64,000 nucleotides of DNA. Origin: Meconema thalassinum. Lineage: Eukaryota; Arthropoda; Insecta; Orthoptera; Tettigoniidae. Each line of letters starts with the position of its first letter. Position 1 is the first letter of the stretch. Of the stretch, positions 40,183 to 51,800 are shown in pieces. The stretch covers positions 162,050,911 to 162,114,910 of the forward strand of contig OX336399.1 of the NCBI GenBank assembly GCA_946902985.2, written 5' to 3'. The notes under the pieces are model-generated. The model worked only from the letters and a program-made list of their open reading frames with translations, did not search any database and was not told the origin of the DNA. The translations under genes were made by a program, and so were the position numbers.

Positions 40183-42343
40183 ATATGTTGAATATTACAC
40201 TACAGTATTTTACATTTAGTAAAGTGTCGTAAAAATAGATGAGCTCTGGCACAATCACTTGAGAAGCGATACAAACTTTGAAACAAAGAGGATATAAGCT
40301 TCCCAATTTGTCACCAATCGTAAAGCTACCATGTGGTGACGCGAAGTCAATCGTATAACTTCGGGTTTCTCCGCTACTCAAAGCCACGTTCCTAGCTGTC
40401 TGTAACGTCAAGTGTGCAGCCCCACTCTAGATAGTGCTACACCCTCAAAGGCTCACAGTATCTCTTGCCTTCTGCACAAGGACCTAAAGAAGGCAGGGTG
40501 GGTGTAGCTCCACCCTGGATAGTGCTACACCCTCGAAGGCTCACAGTATCTCTTGCCTTCTGCGCAAGGCCCTAAAGGAGGCAGGGTGTGTGTAGCTCCA
40601 CCCTGGATAGTGCTACACCCCAAAGGCTCACAGTATCTCCTGCCTTCTGCACAAGGCCCTCAAGGAGGCAGGGTGTGTGTAGCTCCAACCTGGATAGTGC
40701 TACACGCCAAAGGCTCACAGTATCTCCTGCCTTCTGCACAAGGCCCTCAAGGAGGCAGGGTGTGTGTAGATCCACCCTGGATAGTGCTACACCCTCAAAG
40801 GCTCACAGTATCTCCTGCCTTCTGCACAAGGCCCTAAAGGAGGCAGGGTGTGTGTAGCTCCAACCTGGATAGTGCTACACCCTCAAAGGCTCACAGTATC
40901 TCTTGCCTTCTGCACAAGGACCTAAAGAAGGCAGGGTGGGTGTAGCTCCACCCTGGATAGTGCCACACCCTCGAAGGCTCACAGTATCTCTTGCCTTCTG
41001 CGCAAGGCCCTAAAGGAGGCAGGGTGTGTGTAGCTCCACCCTGGATAGTGCTACACCCTCTAAGGCTCACAGTATCTCTTGCCTTCAGCACAAGGCCCTA
41101 AAGGAGGCAGGGTGTGTGCAGCCCCACCCTGGATAGTGCTACACCCGCAAAGGCTCACAGTATCTCCTGCCTTCTGCACAAGGCCCTAAAGGAGGCAGGG
41201 TGTGTGCAGCCCCACCCTGGATAGTGCTACACCCGCAAAGGCTCACAGTATCTCCTGCCTTCTGCACAAGGCCCTAAAGGAGGCAGGGTGTGTGTTGCTC
41301 CACCCTGAATAGTGCTACACCCTCAAAGGCTCACAGTATCCCCTGCCTTCTGCACAAGGCCCTAAAGGAGGCAGGGTGTGTGCAGCTCCCCCCTGGATAG
41401 TGCTACACCCTCAAAGGCTCACAGTATCTCTTGCCTTCAGCACAAGGCCCTAAAGGAGGCAGGGTGTGTGCAGCCCCACCCTGGATAGTGCTACACCCGC
41501 AAAGGCTCACAGTATCTCCTGCCTTCTGCACAAGGCCCTAAAGGAGGCAGGGTGTGTGTAGCTCCAGCCTGGATAGTGCTACACCCTCAAAGGCTCACAG
41601 TATCCCCTGCCTTCTGCACAAGGCCCTAAAGGAGGCAGGGTGCGTGTTGCTCCACCCTGGATAGTGCTACACCCTCAAAGGCTCTGAGTATCTCTTGCCT
41701 TCTGCACAAGGCCTTAAAGGAGGCAGGGTGTGTGTAGCTCCAACCTGGATAGTGCTACACCCTCAAAGGCTCACAGTATCTCCTGTCTTCTGCACAAGGC
41801 CCTAAGGGAGGCAGGGTGTGTGTAGCTCCACCCTGGATAGCGCTACACCCTCAAAGGCTCACAGTATCTCTTGCCTTCTGCACAAGGCCCTAAAGGACGC
41901 AGGGTATGTGTAGCTCAACCCTGAATAGTGCTACACCCTCAAAGGCTCACAGTATAGCTTGCCTTCTGCACAAGGCCCTAAAGGAGGCAGGGTATGTGTA
42001 GCTCCAACCTGGATAGTGCTACACCCTCAAGGGCGCACAGTGTCTCTTGCCTTCTGCACAAGGCCCTAACGGAGGCAGGGTATGTGTAGCTACATCCTGG
42101 ATAGTGCTACACCCTCAAAGGCCCACAGTATCTCTTGCCTTCCGCACAAGACCTTAAAGGAGGCAGGGTGTGTGTAGCTCAACCCTGGATAGTGCTACAC
42201 CATCAAAGGCTCACAGTATCTCCTGCCTTCTGCACAAGGCCCTAAAAGAGGCAGGGTGCGTGTAGCGCCAACATGGATAGTGCTACACCCTCAAAGGCTC
42301 ACAGTATCTCCTGCCTTCTGCACAAGGCCCTAAAGGAGGCAGG

Positions 42344-45300
42344 GTGCGTGTTGCTCCACCCTGGATAGTGCTACACCCTCAAAGGCTCACAGTAGCTCTT
42401 GCCTTCTGCACAAAACCCTCAAGGAGGCAGGGAGTGTGTTGCTCCACCCTGGATAGTGCTACACCCTCAAAGGCTCACAGTATCTCCTGCCTTCCGCACA
42501 AGGCCCTAAAGGAGGCAGGGTGTGTGTAGATCCACCCTGGATAGTGCTACACCCTCAAAGGCTCACAGTATCTCCTGCCTTCTGCACAAGGCCCTAAAGG
42601 AGGCAGGGTGTGTGTAGCTCCACCCAGGATAGTGCTACACCCTCAAAGGCTCACAGTATCTCCTGCTTTCTGCACAAGGCCCTAAAGGAGGCAGGGTATG
42701 TGTAGCTCCACCCTGGATAGTGCTGCACCCACAAAGGCTCACAGAATCTCTTGCCTACTGCACAAGGCCCTAAAGGAGGCAGGGTGTGTGTAGCTCCACC
42801 CTGGATAGTGCTACACCCTCTAAGGCTCACAGTTTATCTTGCCGTCTGCACACGGCCCTAAAGGAGGCAGGGTGTGTGTATCTCCAACCTGGATAGTGCT
42901 ACACCTTCAAAGGCTCACAGTATCTCCTGCCTTCTGCACAAGGCCCTAAAGGAGGCAGGGTGTGTGTTGCTCCACCCTGGATAGTGCTACACCCTCAAAG
43001 GCTCACAGTATCTCTTGCCTTCTGCACAAGGCCCTAAAGGAGGCAGGGTGTGTGTAGCACCTCCCTGGATAGTGCTACACCGTCTAAGGCTCACAGTATC
43101 TCTTGCCTTCTGCACAAGGCCCTAAAGGCGGCAGGGTGTGTGTAGCTCCAACCTGGATAGTGCTACACCCTCAAAGGCTCACAGTATCTCCTGTGTTCTG
43201 CACAAGAACCTAAAGGAGGCAGGGTGTGTGTAGCTCCACCCTGGATAGTGCTACACCCTCAAAGGCTCACAGTATCTCTTGCCTTCTGCACAAGGCCCTA
43301 AAGGAGGCAGGGTATGTGTAGCTCCACCCTGGATAGTGCTACACCCTCAAAGGCCCACAGTGTCTCTTGCCATCTGCACAAGGCCATAAAGGAGGCAGGG
43401 TGTGTGTAGCTCAACCCTGGATAGTGCTACACCCTCAAAGGCTCACAGTATCTCCTGCCTTCTGCACAAGGCCCTAAAAGAGGCAGGGTGTTTGTAGCTC
43501 CAACCTGGATAGTGCTACACCCTCAAAGGCTCACAGTATCTCCTGCCTTCTGCACAAGGCCCTAAAGGAGGCAGGGTGCGTGTTGCTCCACCCTGGATAG
43601 TGCTACACCCTCATAGGCTCACAGTATCTCTTGCCTTCTGCACAAAACCCTCAAGGAGGCAGGGAGTGTGTTGCTCCACCCTGGATAGTGCTACACCCTC
43701 AAAGGCTCACAGTATCTCTTGCCTTCTGCACAAGGCCCTAAAGGAGGCAGGGTGTGTATAGCTTCTCCCTGGATAGTGCTACACCCTCAAAGGCTCACAG
43801 TATCTCCTGCCTTCTGCACAAGGCCCTAAAAGAGGCAGGGTGTGTGTATCTCCAACCTGGAGAGTGCTACGCTTTCAAACGCTCACAGTATCTCCTGCCT
43901 TCTGCACAAGGCCCTAAAGGAGGCAGGGTGTGTGTTGCTCCACCCTGGATAGTGCTACACCCTCAAAGGCTCACAGTATCTCTTGCCTTCTGCACAAGGC
44001 CCTAAAGGAGGCAGGGTGTGTATAGCTTCTCCCTGGATAGTGCTACACCCTCAAAGGCTCACAGTATCTCTTGCCTTCTGCACAAGGCCCTAAAGGAGGC
44101 AGGGTGTGTGTAGCTCCAACCTGGATAGTGCTACACCCTCAAAGGCTCTCAGTATCTCCTGTCTTCTGCACAAGGCCCTAAAGGAAGCAGGGTGTGTGTA
44201 GCTCCACCCTGGATAGTGCTAAACCCTCAAAGGCTCACAGTATCTCTTGCCTTCTAGACAAGGCCCTAAAGGAGGCAGGGTATGTGTAGCTCCACCCTGA
44301 ATAGTGCTACACCCTCAAAGGCTCACAGAATAGCTTGCCTTCTGCACAAGGCCCTAAAGGAGGCAGGGTATGTGTAGCTCCAACCCGGATAGTGCTACAC
44401 CCTCAAGGTCGCACAGTATCTCTTGCCTTCTGCACAAGGCCCTAACGGAGGCAGGGTATGTGTAGCACCACCCTGGATAGTGCTACACCCTCAAAGGCCC
44501 ACAGTATCTCTTGCCTTCTGCACAAGGCCTTAAAGGAGGCAGGGTGTGTGTAGCTCAACCCTGGATAGTGCTACACCCACAAAGGCTCACAGTATCTCCT
44601 GCCCTCTGCACAAGGCCCTAAAAGAGGCAGGGTGTGTGCAGCTTCAACCTGGATAGTGCTACACCCTCAAAGGCTCACAGTAGCTCTTGCCTTCTGCACA
44701 AAACCCTCAAGGAGGCAGGGAGTGTGTTGCTCCACCCTGGATAGTGCTACTCCCTCAAAGGCTCACAGTATCTCCTGCCTTCCGCACAAGGCCCTAAAGG
44801 AGGCAGGGTGTGTGTAGATCCACCCTGGATAGTGCTACACCCTCAAAGGCTCACAGTATCTCCTGCCTTCTGCACAAGGCCCTAAAGGAGGCAGGGTGTG
44901 TGTAGCTCCACCCAGAATAGTGCTACACCCTCAAAGGCTCACAGTATCTCCGGCCTTCTGCACAAGGCCCTACAGGAGGCAGGGTATGTGTAGCTCCACC
45001 CTGGATAGTGCTGCACCCTCAGAGGCTCACAGTAGCTCTTGCCTACTGCAAAAGGCCCTAAAGGAGGCAGGGTGTGTGTAGCTCCACCCTGGATAGTGCT
45101 ATGGCTCACAGTATCTCTTGCCTTCTGCACAAGGCCCTAAAGGAAGCAGGGTGTGTGTATCTCCAACCTGGATAGTGCTACACCTTCAAAGGCTCACAGT
45201 ATCTCCTGCCTTCTGCACATGGCCCTAAAAAAGGCAGGGTGTGTGTTGCTCCACCCTGGATAGTGCTACACCCTCAAAGGCTCACAGTATCTCTTGCCTT

Positions 45301-45854
45301 CTGCACAAGGCCCTAAAGGAGGCAGGGTGTGTGTAGCTCCTCCCTGGATAGTGCTACACCGTCTAAGGCTCACAGTATCTCTTGCCTTCTGCACAAGGCC
45401 CTAAAGGAGGCAGGGTGTGTGTAGCTCCAACCTGGATAGTGCTACACCCTCAAAGGCTCACAGTATCTCCTGTCTTCTCCACAAGGCCCTAAAGGAGGCA
45501 GGGTGTGTGTAGCTCCACCCTGGATAGTGCTACACCCTCAAAGGCTCACAGTATCTCTTGCGTTCTGCACAAGGCCCTAAAGGTGGCAGGGTATGTGTAG
45601 CTCCACCCTGGATAGTGCTACACCCTCAAAGGCCCACAGTATCTCTTGCCTTCTGCACAAGGCCTTAAAGGAGGCAGGGTGTGTGTAGCTCAACCCTTGA
45701 TAGTGCTACACCCTCAAAGGCTCACAGTATCTCCTGCCTTCTGCACAAGGCCCTAGAAGAGGCAGGGTGTTTGTAGCTCCAACCGGGATAGTGCTACACC
45801 CTCAAAGGCTCACAGTAACTCCTGCCTTCTGCACAGGGCCCTAAAGGAGGCAGG
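42344..45854 (+). repeat. Older higher-order period, ~1.23 kb (14 monomers)
   Basis: A recognisable pair of variant units (GCGTGTTGCTCC ... CACAAAACCCTCAAGGAGGC ... GGGAGTGTGTTGC) recurs at 42344, 43576, about 44632 and 45855, spaced 1232, 1056 and 1223 bases, i.e. about 14, 12 and 14 monomers. Copies differ by several substitutions, so this level is older than the 5.1-kb level. Confidence 0.78.
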
Positions 45855-48800
45855 GTGCGTGTTGCTCCACCCTGGATAGTGCTACACCCTCAAAGGCTCA
45901 CAGTTTCTCTTGCCTTCTGCACAAAACCCTCAAGGAGGCAGGGAGTGTGTTGCTCCACCCTGGATAGTGCTACACCCTCAAAGGCTCACAGTATCTCCTG
46001 CCTTCTGCACAAGGCCCTAAAGGAGGCAGGGTGTGTGTAGATCCACCCTGGATAGTGCTACACCCTCAAAGGCTCACAGTAACTCCTGCCTTCTGCACAA
46101 GGCCCTAAAGGAGGCAGGGTGTGTGTAGCTCCTCCCAGGATAGTGCTACACCCTCAAAGGCTCACAGTATCTCCTGCCTTCTGCACAAGTCCCTAAAGGA
46201 GGCAGGGTGTGTGTAGCTCCATCCTGGATAGTGCTACACCCCAAAGGCTCACAGTATCTCCTGCCTTCTGCTCAAGGTCCTAAAGGAGGCAGTGTGTGTG
46301 TAGCTCCACCCAGGATAGTGCTACACCCTCAAAGGCTCACAGTATATCTTGCCTTCTGCACAAGGCCCTAAAGGAGGCAAGGTGTGTGTAGATCCACCCT
46401 GGATAGTGCTACACCCTCAAAGGCTCACAGTAACTCCTGCCTTCTGCACAAGGCCCTAAAGGAGGCAGGGTGTGTGTAGATCCACCCTGGATAGTGCTAC
46501 ACCCTCAAAGGCTCACAGTAACTCCTGCCTTCTGCACAAGGCCCTAAAGGAGGCAGGGTGTGTGTAGCTCCACCCAGGATAGTGCTACACCCTCAAAGGC
46601 TCACAGTATCTCCTGCCTTCAGCACAAGTCCCTAAAGGAGGCAGGGTGTGTGTAGCTCCATCCTGGATAGTGCTACACCCCAAAGGCTCACAGTATCTCC
46701 TGCCTTCTGCTCAAGGCCCTAAAGGAGGCAGGGTGTGTGTAGCTCCACCCAGGATAGTGCTACACCCTCAAATCTCACAGTAACTCCTGCCTTCTGCACA
46801 AGGCCCTAAAGGAGGCAGGGTGTGTGTAGATCCACCCTGGATAGTGCTACACCCTCAAAGGCTCACAGTAACTCCTGCCTTCTGCACAAGGCCCTAAAGG
46901 AGGCAGGGTGTGTGTAGCTCCATCCTGGATAGTGCTACACCCCAAAGGCTCACAGTATCTCCTGCCTTCTGCTCAAGGCCCTAAAGGAGGCAGGGTGTGT
47001 TGCGCTCCACCCAGGATAGTGCTACACCCTCAAAGGCTCACAGTAACTCCTGCCTTCTGCACAAGACCCTAAAGGAGGCAGGGTGTGTGTAGCTCCACCC
47101 AGGATAGTGCTACACCCTCAAAGGCTCACAGTATCTCCTGCCTTCTGCACAAGTCCCTAAAGGAGACAGGGTGTGTGTAGCTCCATCCTGGATAGTGCTA
47201 CACCCCAAAGGCTCACAGTATCTCCTGCCTTCTGCTCAAGGCCCTAAAGGAGGCAGGGTGTGTGTAGCTCCACCCAGGATAGTGCTACACCCCAAAGGCT
47301 CACAGTATCTCCTGCCTTCTGCTCAAGGCCCTAAAGGAGGCAGGGTGTGTGTAGCTCCACCCAGGATAGTGCTACACCCACAAAGGCTCACAGTATCACT
47401 TGCCTTCTGCACAAGGCCCTAAAGGAGGCAGGGGGTGTGTATCTCCAACCTGGATAGTGCTACACCTTCAAACGCTCACAGTATTTCCTGCCTTCTGCAC
47501 AAGGCCCTAAAGGAGGCAGGGTGTGTGTTGCTCCACCCTGGATAGTGCTACACCCTCAAAGGCTCACAGTATCTCTTGCCTTCTGCACAAGGCCCCAAAG
47601 CGGGCAGGGTGTGTGTAGCGTCTCCCTGGATAGTGCTACACCCTCTAAGGCTCACAGTATCTCTTGCCTTCTGCACGAGGCCCTAAAGGAGGCAGGGTGT
47701 GTGTAGCTCCAACCTGGATAGTACTACACCCTCAAAGGCTCACAGTATCTCCTGTCTTCTGCACAAGGCCCTAAAGGAGGCAGGGTGTGTGTAGCTCCAC
47801 CATGGATAGTGCTACACCCTCAAAGGCTCACAGTATCTCTTGCCTTCTAGACAAGGCCCTAAAGGAGGCAGGGTATGTGTAGCTCCACCCTGAATAGTGC
47901 TACACCCTCAATGGCTCACAGAATAGCTTGCCTTCTGCACAAGGCCGTAAAGGAGGCAGGGTATGCGAAGCTCCAACCCGGATAGAGCTACACCCTCAAG
48001 GGCGCACAGTATCTCCTGCCTTCTGCACAAGACCCTAAAGGAGGCAGGGTATGTGTAGCTCCACCCTGAATAGTGCTACACCCTCAATGGCTCACAGAAT
48101 AGCTTGCCTTCTGCACAAGGCCGTAAAGGAGGCTGGGTATGCGAAGCTCCAACCCGGATAGAGCTACACCCTCAAGGGCGCACAGTATCTCTTGCCTTCT
48201 GCACAAGGCCCTAAAGGAGGCAGGGTGTGTGTAGCTCCACCCAGAATAGTGCTACACCCTCAAAGACTCACAGTATCTCCGGCCTTCTGCACAAGGCCCT
48301 ACAGGAGGCAGGGTATGTGTAGCTCCAACCTGGATAGTGCTACACCTTCAAAGGCTCACAGTATCTCCTGCCTTCTGCACAAGGCCCTAAAGTAGGCAGG
48401 GTGTGTGTTGCTTCACCCTGGATAGTGCTACACCCTCAAAGGCTCACAGTATCTCTTGCCTTCTGCACAAGGCCCTAAAGGAGGCAAGGTGTGTGTAGCT
48501 CAACCCTGGATAGTGCTACTCCCTCAAAGGCTCACAGTATCTCCTGCCTTCTGCACAAGGCCCTCAAGGAGGCAGGGTGTGTGTAGATCCACCCTGGATA
48601 GTACTACACCCTCAAAGGCTCACAGTATCTCCTGCCTTCTGCACAAGGCCCTAAAGGAGGCAGGGTGTGTGTAGATCCACCCTGGATAGTGCTACACCCT
48701 CAAAGGCTCACAGTATCTCTTGCCTTCTGCACAAGGCCCTAAAGGAGGCAAGGTGTGTGTAGCTCAACCCTGGATAGTGCTACACCCTCAAAGGCTCACA

Positions 48801-51800
48801 GTATCTCCTGCCTTCTGCACAAGGCCCTAAAGGAGGCAGGGTATGTGTAGCTCCACCCTGGATATTGCTACACCCTCAAAGGCTCACAGTATCTCTTGCC
48901 TTCTGCACAAGGCCCTAAAGGAGGCAAGGTGTGTGTAGCTCAACCCTGGATAGTGCTACACCCTCAAAGGCTCACAGTATCTCCTGCCTTCTGCACAAGG
49001 CCCTAAAGGAGGCAGGGTGTGTGTAGCTCCACCCTGGATAGTCCTACACCCTCAAAGGCTCACAGTATCACTTGCCTTCTGTTCATGGCCCTAAAGGAGG
49101 CAGGCTGTGTGTAGCTCCACCCTGGATAGTGCTACACCCTCAAAGGCTCACAGTATCTCTTGCCTTCTGCACAAGGCCCTAAAGGAGGCAGGGTGTGTGT
49201 AGCTCCACCCTGGATAGTGCTACACCCTCAAAGGCTCACAGTATCTCCTGCCTTCTGCACAAGGCCCTAAAGGAGGCAGGGTGTGTGTAGCTCCACCCTG
49301 GATAGTGCTACACCCCAAAGGCTCACAGTATCTCCTGACTTCTGCTCAAGGTCCTAAAGGAGGCAGGGTGTGAGTAGCTCCACCCTGGATAGTGCTACAC
49401 CCTCAAAGGCTCACAGTATATCCTGCCTTCTGCACAAGGCCCTAAAGGCGGCAGGGTGTGTGTAGATCCACCCTGGATAGTGCTACACCCTCAAAGGCTC
49501 ACAGTATCTCCTGCCTTCTGCACAAGGCCCGAAAGAGGCAGGGTGTGTGTAGCTCCACCCAGGATAGTGCTACACCCTCAAAGGCTCACAGTATCTCCTG
49601 CCTTCTGCACAAGGCCCTAAAGGAGGCAGGGTATGTGTAGCTCCACCCTGGATAGTGCTACACCCTCAAAGGCTCACCGTATCTCTTGCCTTCTGCACAA
49701 GGCCCTATAGGAGGCAGGGTGTGTGTAGCTCCACCCTGGATAGTCCTACACCCTCAAAGGCTCACAGTATGACTTGCCTTCTGCACAAGGCCCTAAAGGA
49801 GGCAGGGTGTGTGTAGCTCCACCCTGGATAGTGCTACACCCTCAAAGGCTCACAGTATCACTTGCCTTCTGCTCAAGACCCTAAAGGAGGCAGGCTGTGT
49901 GTAGCTCCACCCTGGATAGTGCTACACCCTCAAAGGCTCACAGTATATCTTGCCTTCTGCACAAGGCCCTAAAGGAGGCAGGGTGTGTGTAGCTCCACCC
50001 TGAATAGTGCTACACCCTCAAAGGCTCACAGTATATCCTGCCTTCTGCACAAGGCCCTAAAGGAGGCAGGCTGTGTGTAGCTCCACCCAGAATAGTGCTA
50101 CACCCTCAAAGGCTCACAGTATCTCCGGCCTTCTGCACAAGGCCCTACAGGAGGCAGGGTATGTGTAGCTCCACCCTGGATAGTGCTGCACCCTCAGAGG
50201 CTCACAGTAGCTCTTGCCTACTGCAAAAGGCCCTAAAGGAGGCAGGGTGTGTGTAGCTCCACCCTGGATAGTGCTATGGCTCACAGTATCTCTTGCCTTC
50301 TGCACAAGGCCCTAAAGGAGGCAGGGTGTGTGTATCTCCAACCTGGATAGTGCTACACCTTCAAAGGCTCACAGTATCTCCTGCCTTCTGCACATGGCCC
50401 TAAAAAAGGCAGGGTGTGTGTTGCTCCACCCTGGATAGTGCTACACCCTCAAAGGCTCACAGTATCTCTTGCCTTCTGCACAAGGCCCTAAAGGAGGCAG
50501 GGTGTGTGTAGCTCCTCCCTGGATAGTGCTACACCGTCTAAGGCTCACAGTATCTCTTGCGTTCTGCACAAGGCCCTAAAGGAGGCAGGGTGTGTGTAGC
50601 TCCACCCTGGATAGTGCTACACCCTCAAAGGCTCACAGTATCTCCTGTCTTCTCCACAAGGCCCTAAAGGAGGCAGGGTGTGTGTAGCTCCACCCTGGAT
50701 AGTGCTACACCCTCAAAGGCTCACAGTATCTCTTGCGTTCTGCACAAGGCCCTAAAGGAGGCAGGGTGTGTGTAGCTCAACCCTGGATAGTGCTACACCC
50801 TCAAAGGCTCACAGTATCTCCTGCCTTCTGCACAAGGCCCTAGAAGAGGCAGGGTGTTTGTAGCTCCAACCGGGATAGTGCTACACCCTCAAAGGCTCAC
50901 AGTAACTCCTGCCTTCTGCACAGGGCCCTAAAGGAGGCAGGGTGCGTGTTGCTCCACCCTGGATAGTGCTACACCCTCAAAGGCTCACAGTTTCTCTTGC
51001 CTTCTGCACAAAACCCTCAAGGAGGCAGGGAGTGTGTTGCTCCACCCTGGATAGTGCTACACCCTCAAAGGCTCACAGTATCTCCTGCCTTCTGCACAAG
51101 GCCCTAAAGGAGGCAGGGTGTGTCTAGATCCACCCTGGATAGTGCTACACCCTCAAAGGCTCACAGTAACTCCTGCCTTCTGCACAAGGCCCTAAAGGAG
51201 GCAGGGTGTGTGTAGCTCCACCCAGGATAGTGCTACACCCTCAAAGGCTCACAGTATCTCCTGCCTTCTGCACAAGTCCCTAAAGGAGGCAGGGTGTGTG
51301 TAGCTCCATCCTGGATAGTGCTACACCCCAAAGGCTCACAGTATCTCCTGCCTTCTGCTCAAGGTCCTAAAGGAGGCAGTGTGTGTGTAGCTCCACCCAG
51401 GATAGTGCTACACCCTCAAAGGCTCACAGTATATCTTGCCTTCTGCACAAGGCCCTAAAGGAGGCAAGGTGTGTGTAGATCCACCCTGGATAGTGCTACA
51501 CCCTCAAAGGCTCACAGTAACTCCTGCCTTCTGCACAAGGCCCTAAAGGAGGCAGGGTGTGTGTAGATCCACCCTGGATAGTGCTACACCCTCAAAGGCT
51601 CACAGTAACTCCTGCCTTCTGCACAAGGCCCTAAAGGAGGCAGGGTGTGTGTAGCTCCACCCAGGATAGTGCTACACCCTCAAAGGCTCACAGTATCTCC
51701 TGCCTTCTGCACAAGTCCCTAAAGGAGGCAGGGTGTGTGTAGCTCCATCCTGGATAGTGCTACACCCCAAAGGCTCACAGTATCTCCTGCCTTCTGCTCA

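Larger units (their letters stand above)
37566..40414. mobile_element. Foldback-like inverted-repeat element inserted in the satellite
   Basis: The left arm starts ACGTAATACAGACAGCTAGG and the right arm ends in its inverted form (CCTAGCTGTCTGTAACGTCA). The arms stay alignable through ACTTCGCATCACCACATGGT, a tRNA-Pro-like segment, CCTAGGAACGTTCTTTTTT and a SINE tail, meeting at about 39085. The satellite word TGCAGCCC flanks both ends (37558-37565 and 40415-40422), as an 8-bp target duplication would. Later insertions are a hAT-like element in the left arm, and a SINE and a ~166-bp fragment in the right arm. MULE/foldback class is inferred from long arms and an 8-bp duplication. No transposase found. 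Confidence 0.75.
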
